Source: Bilamarchaeum sp050303335
Lineage (GTDB): Archaea > Micrarchaeota > Micrarchaeia > Anstonellales > Bilamarchaeaceae
Assembly (NCBI GenBank): GCA_050303335.1
Contig: JBNLBN010000011.1
Span: 1 to 40,020 of the forward strand
Direction of reading: 5' to 3'
DNA: 40,020 nucleotides
The notes beneath the pieces are model-generated. The model saw only the letters and a program-made list of their open reading frames with translations. It had not been told where the DNA came from and made no database searches. Position 1 is the first letter of the stretch, and each line of letters starts with the position of its first letter. Shown here piece after piece: positions 15,110 to 23,836 of this stretch. Both the position numbers and the translations under genes were made by a program.

Positions 15110-17020
15110 TCACATCGCCTTTTGAAAATTAATCTTTCCCCCTAGGAGGAGCATTTCAGCATCACGCTCGGAGAGATCCACTTTTGTCCTGAAGCTCTTG
15201 TCTTTTGTAACGTTCATCACTTCGACCGTGCCGGATTTCACCCCATCATGGAGCGAATTTATTTCGAGCACATCGCCCTGGTCTATTGAATCATAGTCAG
15301 ATGGATTTTCGAACGTGAGCGGAACTATCCCGAAGTTGACGAGATTGCTCTTGTGGATTCTTGCCCAGCTTTTTGCAATGACCGCCCTGACACCAAGATA
15401 CAGAGGTGCGATTGCTGCGTGTTCTCTGGATGAGCCTTGTCCATAATTGTCTCCGCCGATTATGAAACCCCCGCCCTTCTCCTTCGCCCTTGCCGGGAAG
15501 TCGCGGTCAACTTTTGAAAATACGAATGCGGATATCGCCGGTATGTTCGATCGTAGAGGAAGTATCTGCGCTCCTGCGGGCATGATGTGATCGGTGGTGA
15601 TATTGTCCCCCACCTTGATCAGAACCTCTTTCTTGATATTGTCTTCCGGAGGTTTCATCTCAGGAAGCGGCTGGATGTTGGGGCCCCTTATTATCTCAAC
15701 GGATGATCCGTCTTCCGGAGGAACAAGTATCATCGAATCGTCGATTTCAGGCTTCTCGTTCGGAATCTCAGGGTATTGCCCAAGGATGTTCGGATGGACG
15801 AATTCTCCATTCAGAGCAACTGCCACTGCCACTTCCGGAGAAACGAGATATACGCTTGCATCCTGGGTTCCGCACCTTCCCTGGAAGTTCCTGTTGAAAG
15901 TACGTACTGAGACTCCTCCGGACCTTGGGGCCTGGCCCATTCCGATGCATGGTCCGCAGGCTGATTCAAGAATCCTTGCACCTGCGCCGATAATGTCTGC
16001 CAGTGCGCCGTTTCTTGCGATCATTGTATAGACCTGCTTTGAACCTGGGACAAGTGAGAACGAAACGTCCTTGTGGACTTTTTTGCCTTTTAGCATCCTT
16101 GCTGCTATCATGAGATCGCGGAAGGATGAATTGGTGCATGAACCGATAATCACTTGGTTGACTTTCATTCCCTTGAGATCGGTTACCGGAACTACGTTGT
16201 CAGGCGAATGCGGTTTTGCAACGAGAGGTTCCAGAGTATTGAGGTCGATCTCTATTACTTCGTCATAGTCGGAATCCTGACCGCTTTGGAGTTCAGACCA
16301 CTGGTCACCGCGGTCCTGCAATTCGAGGTACTGTTTCGTGATTTCGTCCGAGGGGAAAATCGATGTGGTCGCGCCGAGTTCTGCGCCCATGTTGGTTATG
16401 GTTGAACGTTCCGGAACTGAAAGTGTCTTTACCCCTTCGCCATAGTATTCAAGGATCTTTCCGACTCCGCCTTTTACTCCTAGCCGCCTCAGGACTTCTA
16501 GGATTATGTCCTTGGCTGATGACCATGGCTTGAGCTTGCCGTTCAGTTTTATGCCTACTATTTTCGGCTTGTTCATGTAGAAAGTTCCGCCGCCCATCGC
16601 GACTGCAACATCGAGGCCGCCTGCGCCTATTGCAAGGGATCCCATTCCCCCAGCTGTAGGAGTGTGCGAATCAGAACCAAGAAGGGTCTTTCCTGGGCGT
16701 GCAAAACGCTCAAGATGGACCTGGTGGCAGATTCCGTTACCTGCCCTTGAATAGAGCATGCCGTACTTTGCAGCAACGGTCTTGAGGTAATCATGATCGT
16801 CTGCATTCTTGAAATCAGTCTGGAGCATGTTGTGGTCGACATAGGATACTGACAATTCGGTATCCACTTTCGGTTTTCCCATTGCCTCGAATTCAAGGCA
16901 GGCCATGGTACCCGTTGCATCCTGGGTCAATGTCTGATCGATCTTTATCCCGATTTCGGGATCCGAGAATGAACCTTCTGCCAAATGATCCTCTATTATC
17001 TTCTGTGCTGCGCTGGGCAT
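15110..17020 (-). CDS. acn: Aconitate hydratase
   Basis: Interconverts citrate and isocitrate through a [4Fe-4S] cluster. From the chosen start it is 636 residues, the short mitochondrial/anaerobe-like type. Cluster ligands are C295 (VIIGSCTNSS), C355 and C358 (ACGPCIGMG). Other signatures are IKIDQTLTQDATGTM, GSDSHTPTAGG (115-125) and the swivelling-domain NYGQGSSREHAA. A TTG 30 nt further upstream is in frame but only about 10 nt from the promoter box; ATG 17018-17020, behind GTGAT, fits both promoter spacing and family N-terminus (KIIEDHLAEG). It is the first gene of the citrate operon. Confidence 0.95.
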   Translation of the reverse strand: MPSAAQKIIEDHLAEGSFSDPEIGIKIDQTLTQDATGTMACLEFEAMGKPKVDTELSVSYVDHNMLQTDFKNADDHDYLKTVAAKYGMLYSRAGNGICHQVHLERFARPGKTLLGSDSHTPTAGGMGSLAIGAGGLDVAVAMGGGTFYMNKPKIVGIKLNGKLKPWSSAKDIILEVLRRLGVKGGVGKILEYYGEGVKTLSVPERSTITNMGAELGATTSIFPSDEITKQYLELQDRGDQWSELQSGQDSDYDEVIEIDLNTLEPLVAKPHSPDNVVPVTDLKGMKVNQVIIGSCTNSSFRDLMIAARMLKGKKVHKDVSFSLVPGSKQVYTMIARNGALADIIGAGARILESACGPCIGMGQAPRSGGVSVRTFNRNFQGRCGTQDASVYLVSPEVAVAVALNGEFVHPNILGQYPEIPNEKPEIDDSMILVPPEDGSSVEIIRGPNIQPLPEMKPPEDNIKKEVLIKVGDNITTDHIMPAGAQILPLRSNIPAISAFVFSKVDRDFPARAKEKGGGFIIGGDNYGQGSSREHAAIAPLYLGVRAVIAKSWARIHKSNLVNFGIVPLTFENPSDYDSIDQGDVLEINSLHDGVKSGTVEVMNVTKDKSFRTKVDLSERDAEMLLLGGKINFQKAM

Positions 17021-17052
17021 AATATCACAATTAGGATCAATACTTAGCAATA

Positions 17053-17064
17053 GGGTTAAAAAAG
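17053..17064 (-). promoter_or_regulatory. TATA box of the acn-icd-aclBA operon
   Basis: Read leftward this is CTTTTTTAACCC, centred about 40 nt before the acn ATG, which leaves a leader of about 14 nt carrying the GTGAT ribosome site. Confidence 0.45.
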
Positions 17065-17168
17065 ATGAGCTTTTTACGGACTCGACTTCGGCAAATGCCG
17101 AAAAAAAATTGATGTCGTTGATAGAAAATCATGGGACTAGATCCATATTGATTAATTTTTTACAACTA

Positions 17169-17180
17169 AATTTAAAAAAG
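17169..17180 (+). promoter_or_regulatory. TATA box of the membrane-anchored HEAT gene
   Basis: AATTTAAAAAAG is centred about 28 nt before the ATG at 17202, with no ribosome site between; a leaderless start is likely. It shares the 181-bp divergent region with the acn promoter. Confidence 0.45.
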
Positions 17181-17201
17181 CATAATTGCATAAATTAGAG
17201 T

Positions 17202-18164
17202 ATGAGAATCAAGCATGCTGCAGTCTGCGCCGCGATAGGAGTAGCTGCAGCGGGCATTTCCAGATTTTCAAGAGACCTCATGGTGGACAGCATAGTTGAA
17301 AAAAGATCCGCAACTGACATGGACATCGCTAGGGGAATTGCTGCTGCCAGCATTGCCGCTTCCATTGCACTTGTATGGGGGCGGAGAAGAGAGGACATCG
17401 GCGAGGGCTCTCCGGAAGACAGAACCCATTCAGGATCCCAGGAAAGGGATGTCGAGGTCCCGGCAAGAAGCATGATAAGGGAGCTTAGAAAACCGGATCA
17501 ACGGACAACCAATGGAAAAGGATATGATTCTGCTTCATCTGCGCAACTGATCAGGCTGCTTGAGCATCCTGAATACAAGGTCAGGGTAAATGCTGCATCA
17601 GAACTTGGAAAAAGGCGCGAGGTGGATGCTGTTGAGGCACTGATCAGGGCATGCAGCGATCCTGAGATGATCGTGAGGCTCTCTTCGATCGAGTCGCTAT
17701 CAGCAATTGGAAAAAAATGCGGGGAAAGGCTGATTGGGCATTTCAGCGGACTTACAGGAGAAGGTGACTTGACCGGGCCGCACGCTATCAAGGCCCTTGG
17801 GAGGATATATCCCCATGTAAATTCAAAAAACAGGATCCTTGGGCATCTGCTGAGTATCTGGTCTGAAGGAAATGATCTATCAGGAGATGCCATGGAAGTG
17901 CTTTCGAATATCGGGAGTACCGCACTCTTTCGGGAACTGTGGAAAGAGAGAAAAGAGCTCGATGTACTTATCGGACTTGCCAAGGCAAGCTTCAGGGAAG
18001 GCGAACCGATCCCGCTCCTCGAACTCAATAGGGGGCTTGTGCATCTAGTCGATGAGGGGAGGACTAGTGAGAAACTTGCCACAGAGGTTTATATCTATTT
18101 TGCAAACAGGCACATGGTCGAAAAGGAGCAGCTTGGGATCAGGGGAAAATGCTTAATAAGCTAA
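17202..18164 (+). CDS. Membrane-anchored HEAT-repeat protein
   Basis: 320 residues. Two weakly hydrophobic segments near the N-terminus (about 5-20 and 43-60, AAASIAASIALVWG) suggest a membrane anchor, followed by a charged linker. From about 110 the sequence is HEAT-like: LIRLLEHPEYKVRVNAASELGKRRE, AVEALIRACSDPEMIVRLSSIESLSAIGK, then more diverged helices to the C-terminus. It is not closely related to the five-gene HEAT array: codon use is different and the array's C-terminal tail is absent. It lies 19 nt before smc, so it could be a membrane tether for chromosome partition, but this rests on position only. Confidence 0.72.
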   Translation: MRIKHAAVCAAIGVAAAGISRFSRDLMVDSIVEKRSATDMDIARGIAAASIAASIALVWGRRREDIGEGSPEDRTHSGSQERDVEVPARSMIRELRKPDQRTTNGKGYDSASSAQLIRLLEHPEYKVRVNAASELGKRREVDAVEALIRACSDPEMIVRLSSIESLSAIGKKCGERLIGHFSGLTGEGDLTGPHAIKALGRIYPHVNSKNRILGHLLSIWSEGNDLSGDAMEVLSNIGSTALFRELWKERKELDVLIGLAKASFREGEPIPLLELNRGLVHLVDEGRTSEKLATEVYIYFANRHMVEKEQLGIRGKCLIS

Positions 18165-18183
18165 CTTGAGTATTACCTCTTAA

Positions 18184-21100
18184 ATGGTATACATATCCCG
18201 CCTAAAACTTCGAAATTTTAAATCGTTTAAAGCAGCTGATGTAGAGTTACCTGGGACATATATATGCTTTGCCGGGCCCAACGGATCAGGAAAAAGCAAC
18301 CTGTGCGACGCAATCAGGTTCGCTATGGGCGAAACTTCGCTGAAATCGCTTCGGGCAAAGAAGGTAAGGGAACTAATCCACGCGGGGGCAAAAAGCGCTG
18401 AAGTGACGATCACTTTCGAGAATGCTGACGGGTCGGAAAAATATGACATAAAAAGGGCTATCCGGGAGGATGGAAAGATCCTCTACAGGCTGAACGGAAA
18501 GAAGACGACGAGGAGCACTATTCTTGAAACGCTGAAAAGGCACAGCCTTGACGAATCCGGAAGGAACGTGATCGCCCAGGGCGAGATCGCAAGGATAATC
18601 CACATGAGCGGCAAGGAAAGGAGGCTGATTATAGATTCTGTTGCGGGGATAGCCGATTTCGAGGACAAGAAAAAGGAGGCGATGCGCGAACTGGAACTTG
18701 TGGAGACAAGGATAAGGGAGGCGAAACTCGTCCTTGGTGAGAGGAGGACCTATCTTGACGAACTTGGCCGCGAAAAGGAGACCGCGACAAAATACCTTGA
18801 AGCTAAAAAGACCCTTGAAAACGCGAAGGGGACTTTGCTGCAGGCAGAGATCGCAAGGTTTGAAGGGGAGCTGGAAGCTGCTCTCAAAGCCGAATCCGAA
18901 CTGCTCGATTCCAAGAAGGAACAGGATGAGGAATTCGAGAGGATCGCAGAAGAGATCAGGAAGATAGAGGCAGAAAGGTCGAAGACCAGCCAGCTGCTCC
19001 AGTCAAAGCAGAAGACCAATTCCCTGATAAGGAAGCTTGAGGAACTCAAGGCGAAATGCGGATCGAACAAGCAGCTTATCGAGGACCGGAATACAGGCAT
19101 GGAAAAAAGGCTAAGGGAATCGAAGAAGCTCGAGGAGGAGCAGAAGGGCATCGAAGAGGAACTCGAAGCACTGGGCAATGAAGTGAACGACCTCCAGAAG
19201 GAACTGAAGGCTGCTGAAGGCGAATTCGAAAAACAGGCAGGATTCGTTGCAGACGAGGAGATAAGGAAGATAAAGGATGGCCTTTCCTCCAAGGAGGAAG
19301 AGTTATCATCGCTCAGGGAAAGGCTGATTTCACTGACATCAGAGATATCATCCAAAAAGGAGATAATTGAGAACAAAAGGGAAGAGGCAGGATCCATCCA
19401 GTCAAAAGAAGAGGAAGTAGTGGATGATGATACTGCCGGACTACAGAAGAAGGCTGACGAGATCGGAAGGAAGATCAATGATTCATTTTCAAAAACAAGA
19501 GAGATAAACAACGAGATGGCAGACCTTGAGAAGAGGATGCTCGAACTGAAGGAAAAGGCATCTATTTACAAGCTCAGATCTTCGCCAGGACTTGCAAACC
19601 CCGCACTGACGCTCATAAACGAACTTAAGGAAAAGGACAGGGGAATCTACGGAACGGTTGCAGACCTGATATCGTTCGGCAAGGAATATGCAAATGCCGT
19701 AGAGGCCGCAGGAGGATCGCGGCTCCTGTATGTTGTAGTCGATTCGGTTGATACCGCGACCAGAACGATCGACAAGCTCAAGAAGGCCAAGGCAGGGCGT
19801 GCGACATTCATTCCGATGGACAGCGTCAGGGCTCCGGCCCCGATCAAGCTCGGAGGATTCAACAGCATCATCAACGTGGTGGAATTCCCGAACGAGATCT
19901 CGAGGGCAGCGCACTATGTATTTGCAGACACCCTCCTGGTCGATGACCCGCAGGATGCAAAGAAAACCGGGATCGGATCTGCAAGGATGGTCACAAAGGA
20001 CGGGGAGATTTTCGAACGGTCAGGAATAGTAAGCGGCGGAAGGGCGCAAAGCAGCATCCTGAGCGCGAACCATCTTAAGAAGCTCGAGCAGGAATTGGCA
20101 GACGTCAAGAATGCTAGGGAATCCCTGCTTTCAGAACTTTACTCTCTTCGCGAGGAGGAAGCAACGCTGCGGTCCGAAAAATCACAGGTCGAGATCCAGA
20201 TTAAGACAATAGAGATGAGGTCCGGCTTCGCGAAGGAGAAGCAGGAGGAGGCGAAAGCTCTTCTTGCAAGGAAGGAGAAGCTCGAGAAGGAGATAAATGA
20301 CCTGGAGAAGACGGTTTCCGGGAAAACTGCCGAAAGAGAGGCCCTTGAGAAGGAAGTTTTAGCTGCTGCAGAAGATGTGAAGGGCCTTCGCGGAAAGCTT
20401 GAGAATGCCGAGAAGGAATTTGCGGAACAGAACAAGGAATCAAGCGAGCTCCGGGCAAAACTCAGCGGAAGGGTATCCTCGCTTCGTGCAACAATAGAGG
20501 GGAAGAAAAACGAGATCGAGCTCCGGAAGAAGGAATCCGGAGAGAGGGTTTCCCGGATCGGGAAGATGAAGAAGGAGCAGGAAGAGGACAACGCGCTTAT
20601 AATTAAGACGGCCAGGGAGCTTGAGAAGGACAGGGCGGAACTCGAAAAGATGGAAACGGAGATCAGCTCTACAAGCAAGGAGATAGAGGGGCTCTTCGAG
20701 AAGATCAGGGCTTTGGAGGACGAACTTACGAAGATCGGGGAGTCCCGGGGAAAGGCAAGAAGCGCTCTTGAACGTATCGGAAGGGAACTTAACCAGGTCG
20801 AGATCAAGAAGGCAACAACAACTACCAGGCTTGAAGACATCAAGGCGGAATTCTCCTCATACAATGAATTCGAGAAGCTTGATGCCGGAAAGGACCAGCT
20901 GAATAAGATGATATCGGAATCAGAAAGGACGCTTGGCAGCCTCGGGAACGTAAACATGGCATCTATCGAGATGTACGAGAAGAAGAAGGAAGAAATTGAC
21001 GGCGTGGAGGAGAGGATATCAAAACTCGACAACGAGAGGCAGGCAATACTTTCCATGATAAGCGAGATCGAGGACCACAAGAAGGAGGCCTTCTTCGAGA

Positions 21101-21540
21101 CATACGAGGCAGTGTCAGAGAATTTCCGGCAGATGTTCCAGTATGTCAACGTTGGAGAGGGCCACTTGCACATGAATAACCCCCAATCACCATTTGAAAG
21201 CGGTTTATTTATTAAACTTCGGAGGAATAATCAAGATCATTCTCTGGACGCATTGTCTGGAGGAGAAAAGACTCTTGTTGCCCTTATGTTCATATTTGCT
21301 TTGCAGCTTTTCAAGCCGTCGCCGTTCTACATACTGGACGAGGTCGATGCCGCTCTTGACAAGCCCAACAGCAAGAACCTGGCTGATCTTGTAGCCAAGA
21401 TGGGCAACAACAGCCAGTTCATCATGGTATCGCACAACGATATCGTAATGGCAAACTCCGATTCAGTGATCGGGGTGACCAAGACTGGGGACGTGTCTAA
21501 ATTAGTAGGGATAAAATTAAAGCAGGTGTTACGTGCATGA
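18184..21540 (+). CDS. smc: Chromosome segregation ATPase SMC
   Basis: Structural maintenance of chromosomes protein, 1118 residues, slightly short for the family. Walker A is GPNGSGKS at 31-38. The coiled coil runs about 160-480, the hinge about 485-640 (GIYGTVADLI, AAGGSRLLYVVVDS, SGIVSGGRA), a second coiled coil about 640-1000, then the signature LSGGEKT at 1024-1030 and Walker B FYILDEVDAALD at 1048-1059. The enzyme dimerises through the hinge and compacts or loops DNA using ATP. No ScpA/ScpB gene is visible beside it. Its stop overlaps the nadM start (ATGA at 21537-21540). Confidence 0.97.
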   Translation: MVYISRLKLRNFKSFKAADVELPGTYICFAGPNGSGKSNLCDAIRFAMGETSLKSLRAKKVRELIHAGAKSAEVTITFENADGSEKYDIKRAIREDGKILYRLNGKKTTRSTILETLKRHSLDESGRNVIAQGEIARIIHMSGKERRLIIDSVAGIADFEDKKKEAMRELELVETRIREAKLVLGERRTYLDELGREKETATKYLEAKKTLENAKGTLLQAEIARFEGELEAALKAESELLDSKKEQDEEFERIAEEIRKIEAERSKTSQLLQSKQKTNSLIRKLEELKAKCGSNKQLIEDRNTGMEKRLRESKKLEEEQKGIEEELEALGNEVNDLQKELKAAEGEFEKQAGFVADEEIRKIKDGLSSKEEELSSLRERLISLTSEISSKKEIIENKREEAGSIQSKEEEVVDDDTAGLQKKADEIGRKINDSFSKTREINNEMADLEKRMLELKEKASIYKLRSSPGLANPALTLINELKEKDRGIYGTVADLISFGKEYANAVEAAGGSRLLYVVVDSVDTATRTIDKLKKAKAGRATFIPMDSVRAPAPIKLGGFNSIINVVEFPNEISRAAHYVFADTLLVDDPQDAKKTGIGSARMVTKDGEIFERSGIVSGGRAQSSILSANHLKKLEQELADVKNARESLLSELYSLREEEATLRSEKSQVEIQIKTIEMRSGFAKEKQEEAKALLARKEKLEKEINDLEKTVSGKTAEREALEKEVLAAAEDVKGLRGKLENAEKEFAEQNKESSELRAKLSGRVSSLRATIEGKKNEIELRKKESGERVSRIGKMKKEQEEDNALIIKTARELEKDRAELEKMETEISSTSKEIEGLFEKIRALEDELTKIGESRGKARSALERIGRELNQVEIKKATTTTRLEDIKAEFSSYNEFEKLDAGKDQLNKMISESERTLGSLGNVNMASIEMYEKKKEEIDGVEERISKLDNERQAILSMISEIEDHKKEAFFETYEAVSENFRQMFQYVNVGEGHLHMNNPQSPFESGLFIKLRRNNQDHSLDALSGGEKTLVALMFIFALQLFKPSPFYILDEVDAALDKPNSKNLADLVAKMGNNSQFIMVSHNDIVMANSDSVIGVTKTGDVSKLVGIKLKQVLRA

Positions 21541-22052
21541 AAAGAGGCCTATTCATTGGAAGATTCCAGCCCTTCCACAATGGACATTATGAGGCAATCA
21601 AGAAATTGCTGAAGAAATATGACGAAGTCATAGTAGTTATCGGAAGTTCCGAGGATTCCTATACAAAGGAAAACCCTTTCACATGCGGTGAGAGGATAGA
21701 GATGATCAGGCACTCTTTTTCGAAGACGGATCTCTCCAAGCTGATCATCGTGCCTGTACCTGATGTCAATGACAACAGGATCTGGGTAGACCATCTTCTT
21801 ATGCACATTCCGGAAGTGAACAACGTCTATTCCAACAATTCGCTTGTAAAGATGCTCTTTTCCCAGCATGGGATACTTGTCAAATCCATACCATTCTACG
21901 AGAAGGAGAAGCACGGCGGCGAAATCATCAGGAACCTGATGGCCGAAAACGACAACGAATGGGAGAAAAAAGTGCCAAAGAAAGTATCCTCATTCCTCAG
22001 GACCATCGAGGCAGATAAAAGAATAAGAAAAATTATCAGGATGGGAGGATAG
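21537..22052 (+). CDS. nadM: Nicotinamide-nucleotide adenylyltransferase (NadM type)
   Basis: Joins NMN and ATP to make NAD. 171 residues, the normal length of archaeal NMNAT. The nucleotidyltransferase motif GRFQPFHNGH spans residues 8-17, and a C-terminal GGEIIRNLM resembles the second phosphate-binding motif. DNRIWVDHL is also typical of archaeal NadM. Translation is coupled to smc by an ATGA overlap. Its 3' end overlaps the convergent membrane protein gene by 17 bp. Confidence 0.95.
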   Translation: MKRGLFIGRFQPFHNGHYEAIKKLLKKYDEVIVVIGSSEDSYTKENPFTCGERIEMIRHSFSKTDLSKLIIVPVPDVNDNRIWVDHLLMHIPEVNNVYSNNSLVKMLFSQHGILVKSIPFYEKEKHGGEIIRNLMAENDNEWEKKVPKKVSSFLRTIEADKRIRKIIRMGG

Positions 22053-23034
22053 AGACTACATTATCTCCTGATATCAGAATCCTCACTGGCAGTTCAACCG
22101 ATTCGTTCAGTTCCTCCTGGGACTGTATGGAGAAGCTGTTTTCAGGAAGCGCGTACTCGTCGGATACGAATGTTATGTTGTATATGTACTGCACTGTCCT
22201 GTTGTAGGTAAGGTTGAGGTCTTGCCTGGATTCAAGGATCGATGGGGGATATGTTACATTCTGGAAATCTGATTCCACAATCGTCCTGTTCGAGAAGTTC
22301 TCATTGACCACTGCCGTAGTGGTGTCTATGAATTCTATATACGGGAGCCCCCTCTTCTCTATTATTTCCTGCGGGGTAAGCTCGCTGAACTGGATGAGAT
22401 TGGACTTAGAGAGATTTTCAAAATCGACATCGTTGCGCTCTTCCCATGGGATCATATAGGAGTATATGGAGGAATTGGCAGTGATTTGGCCCTCCAGAAC
22501 CAGAGTCCTTTGCCTGAAAACGATATATGCGTTCTGGTAGTCTATCAGGACATTGTTCCTTGCGATTCCGAGCATCGAAACTTCTACAACCTCCCCGGAA
22601 TCTATGACAGGTTCGGTGATGGCGACTATCGCACCGCCAAGATGGCTGATGTTCAGGATGTTGGTCCCGAACTCCATCTTGAGATTGTTTGGCGCAACGA
22701 TGTTTGCCCTTGCAATCGGCTGGTATCCGAGGGCCCGGATTTCATTTGCAAGAGGCAGGACATCGTCCCGTGTTTCCGTGTTGATCATGATGTATCCTCC
22801 CTGTGGAACAATGGACAGGACGCCTTCGGAAGCCTCGAGGGATGAGAGGGAATCGTTCGTTTCGACGAATATCACTGGATCGTACGTCCTGATCGTCCCG
22901 TTGAAGAGTATCTGGCCTGAGATGTTCTCTCCTCCTATGTCCGGATTGTTGAGAACGAAACTCCCCCCGATAAACAGCGAAGAGAGTATGAATAGTATCA
23001 CTATGGCTAGCACCAAAATTTGTTTCGTGTTCAT
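22036..23034 (-). CDS. Membrane-anchored extracytoplasmic protein, hypothetical
   Basis: 332 residues: one N-terminal hydrophobic helix (ILVLAIVILFILSSLFIGGS, about 6-25) as anchor or uncleaved signal, then an ectodomain rich in Val/Ile strands. I count about a dozen Asn-x-Ser/Thr sequons (for example FNGT, TNDS, LNIS, FSNRT, QNVT, YNIT), far more than in neighbours, consistent with an N-glycosylated surface protein. The first 100 ectodomain residues look ferredoxin-like (ETRDDVLPLANEIRALGYQP). No family recognised. It shares a very short divergent promoter with the gene at 23087. Confidence 0.72.
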   Translation of the reverse strand: MNTKQILVLAIVILFILSSLFIGGSFVLNNPDIGGENISGQILFNGTIRTYDPVIFVETNDSLSSLEASEGVLSIVPQGGYIMINTETRDDVLPLANEIRALGYQPIARANIVAPNNLKMEFGTNILNISHLGGAIVAITEPVIDSGEVVEVSMLGIARNNVLIDYQNAYIVFRQRTLVLEGQITANSSIYSYMIPWEERNDVDFENLSKSNLIQFSELTPQEIIEKRGLPYIEFIDTTTAVVNENFSNRTIVESDFQNVTYPPSILESRQDLNLTYNRTVQYIYNITFVSDEYALPENSFSIQSQEELNESVELPVRILISGDNVVSILPS

Positions 23035-23050
23035 TTTTTATTGGTAGGAG

Positions 23051-23064
23051 ATAAATAATTAAAA
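23051..23064. promoter_or_regulatory. Shared bidirectional TATA element
   Basis: The A/T stretch ATAAATAATTAAAA is the only box in the 52 bp between two divergent ATGs (23034 minus, 23087 plus). Its TTAA core lies exactly halfway, about 26 nt from each start, so one element can serve two leaderless transcripts. Confidence 0.5.
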
Positions 23065-23086
23065 AACAAGAAGTCTACTTGTTATC

Positions 23087-23836
23087 ATGGACTTTGAGGA
23101 AAAGATGGCTGCCATTCCCGAGTATTCAGACTACGTTTCAAAGATGCATGCCGAGGACATCGAACGGCTTGAGTTTTCGAAGGTAGTTGCAAATGACCTA
23201 TCGCTCCTGAAGAGGAATTTGTATTCCACCATGAAATGGCCCGTAAAGCTTGTGCACCCGATGTTCGATGCAAGGGCGCCTTATGCTGTTCCAAACAACT
23301 ATTTCCAGAACCTGTACCTGGACGAAGAGAGGCTCGGGAATTCATTCGCCCACGGTGCCATGAGATCAGTGTTCTTCATCAAGGACAGGCTGGTCCTTTT
23401 TTCAAAATCAGTGAACTTCAGGGATGGCAGGGAATTCTTTACATCGTTCGTGCTCGCACATTTCAACAAGGACGAGTACGAAATGAAATACGGAAGGGAC
23501 AACTTCCAGGTATCTGTCGACTGCCAGAAATCCATGAAGAACCTGATATCGGGCGAGATCGAAAAGAAGAAGATAACATTCACATTCAGCCATGAGCCGG
23601 TCCTTGGGAGGATGGTTTCAAGGGAGCAGGTAGTGAACTCTGCGAGGTTCAAGAAGGTGTATGAACGTTTCGGAGGTGCGCAGATGAAAGCCGCATCCAT
23701 TGATCTTGAAGGATATGCTATAACCGTGCCACACTTTTCTCCGCACCCATACATGCTGCTTCTTTGCAGGGAGTTCGGCTTCGAGGAAAAAAAAGAAATG
23801 CAGCTTGCCGTCAGGGATTACTTCCAGGACCGCTAG
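23087..23836 (+). CDS. Hypothetical protein, 249 residues
   Basis: A soluble-looking mixed alpha/beta protein that I do not recognise. There is no signal peptide. The only cysteines are in VDCQKS and LLLCREF. The middle contains basic and aromatic runs (KDRLVLFSKSVNFRDGREFF) and the C-terminus an acidic-basic helix (GFEEKKEMQLAVRDYFQDR). Transcription is probably leaderless from the box shared with the divergent surface protein. Its stop overlaps that of the convergent 377-residue gene within CTAG. Confidence 0.65.
   Translation: MDFEEKMAAIPEYSDYVSKMHAEDIERLEFSKVVANDLSLLKRNLYSTMKWPVKLVHPMFDARAPYAVPNNYFQNLYLDEERLGNSFAHGAMRSVFFIKDRLVLFSKSVNFRDGREFFTSFVLAHFNKDEYEMKYGRDNFQVSVDCQKSMKNLISGEIEKKKITFTFSHEPVLGRMVSREQVVNSARFKKVYERFGGAQMKAASIDLEGYAITVPHFSPHPYMLLLCREFGFEEKKEMQLAVRDYFQDR

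Noticed and set aside
17021..17050. TTG start 10 codons upstream for aconitase
   Set aside because: It lies too close to the TATA box and the family N-terminus aligns with the ATG at 17020, which has a GTGAT ribosome site.
20139..21173. A 344-codon antisense frame within smc
   Set aside because: It mirrors the Glu/Lys-rich coiled coil as a Ser/Phe-rich sequence; a composition artefact.
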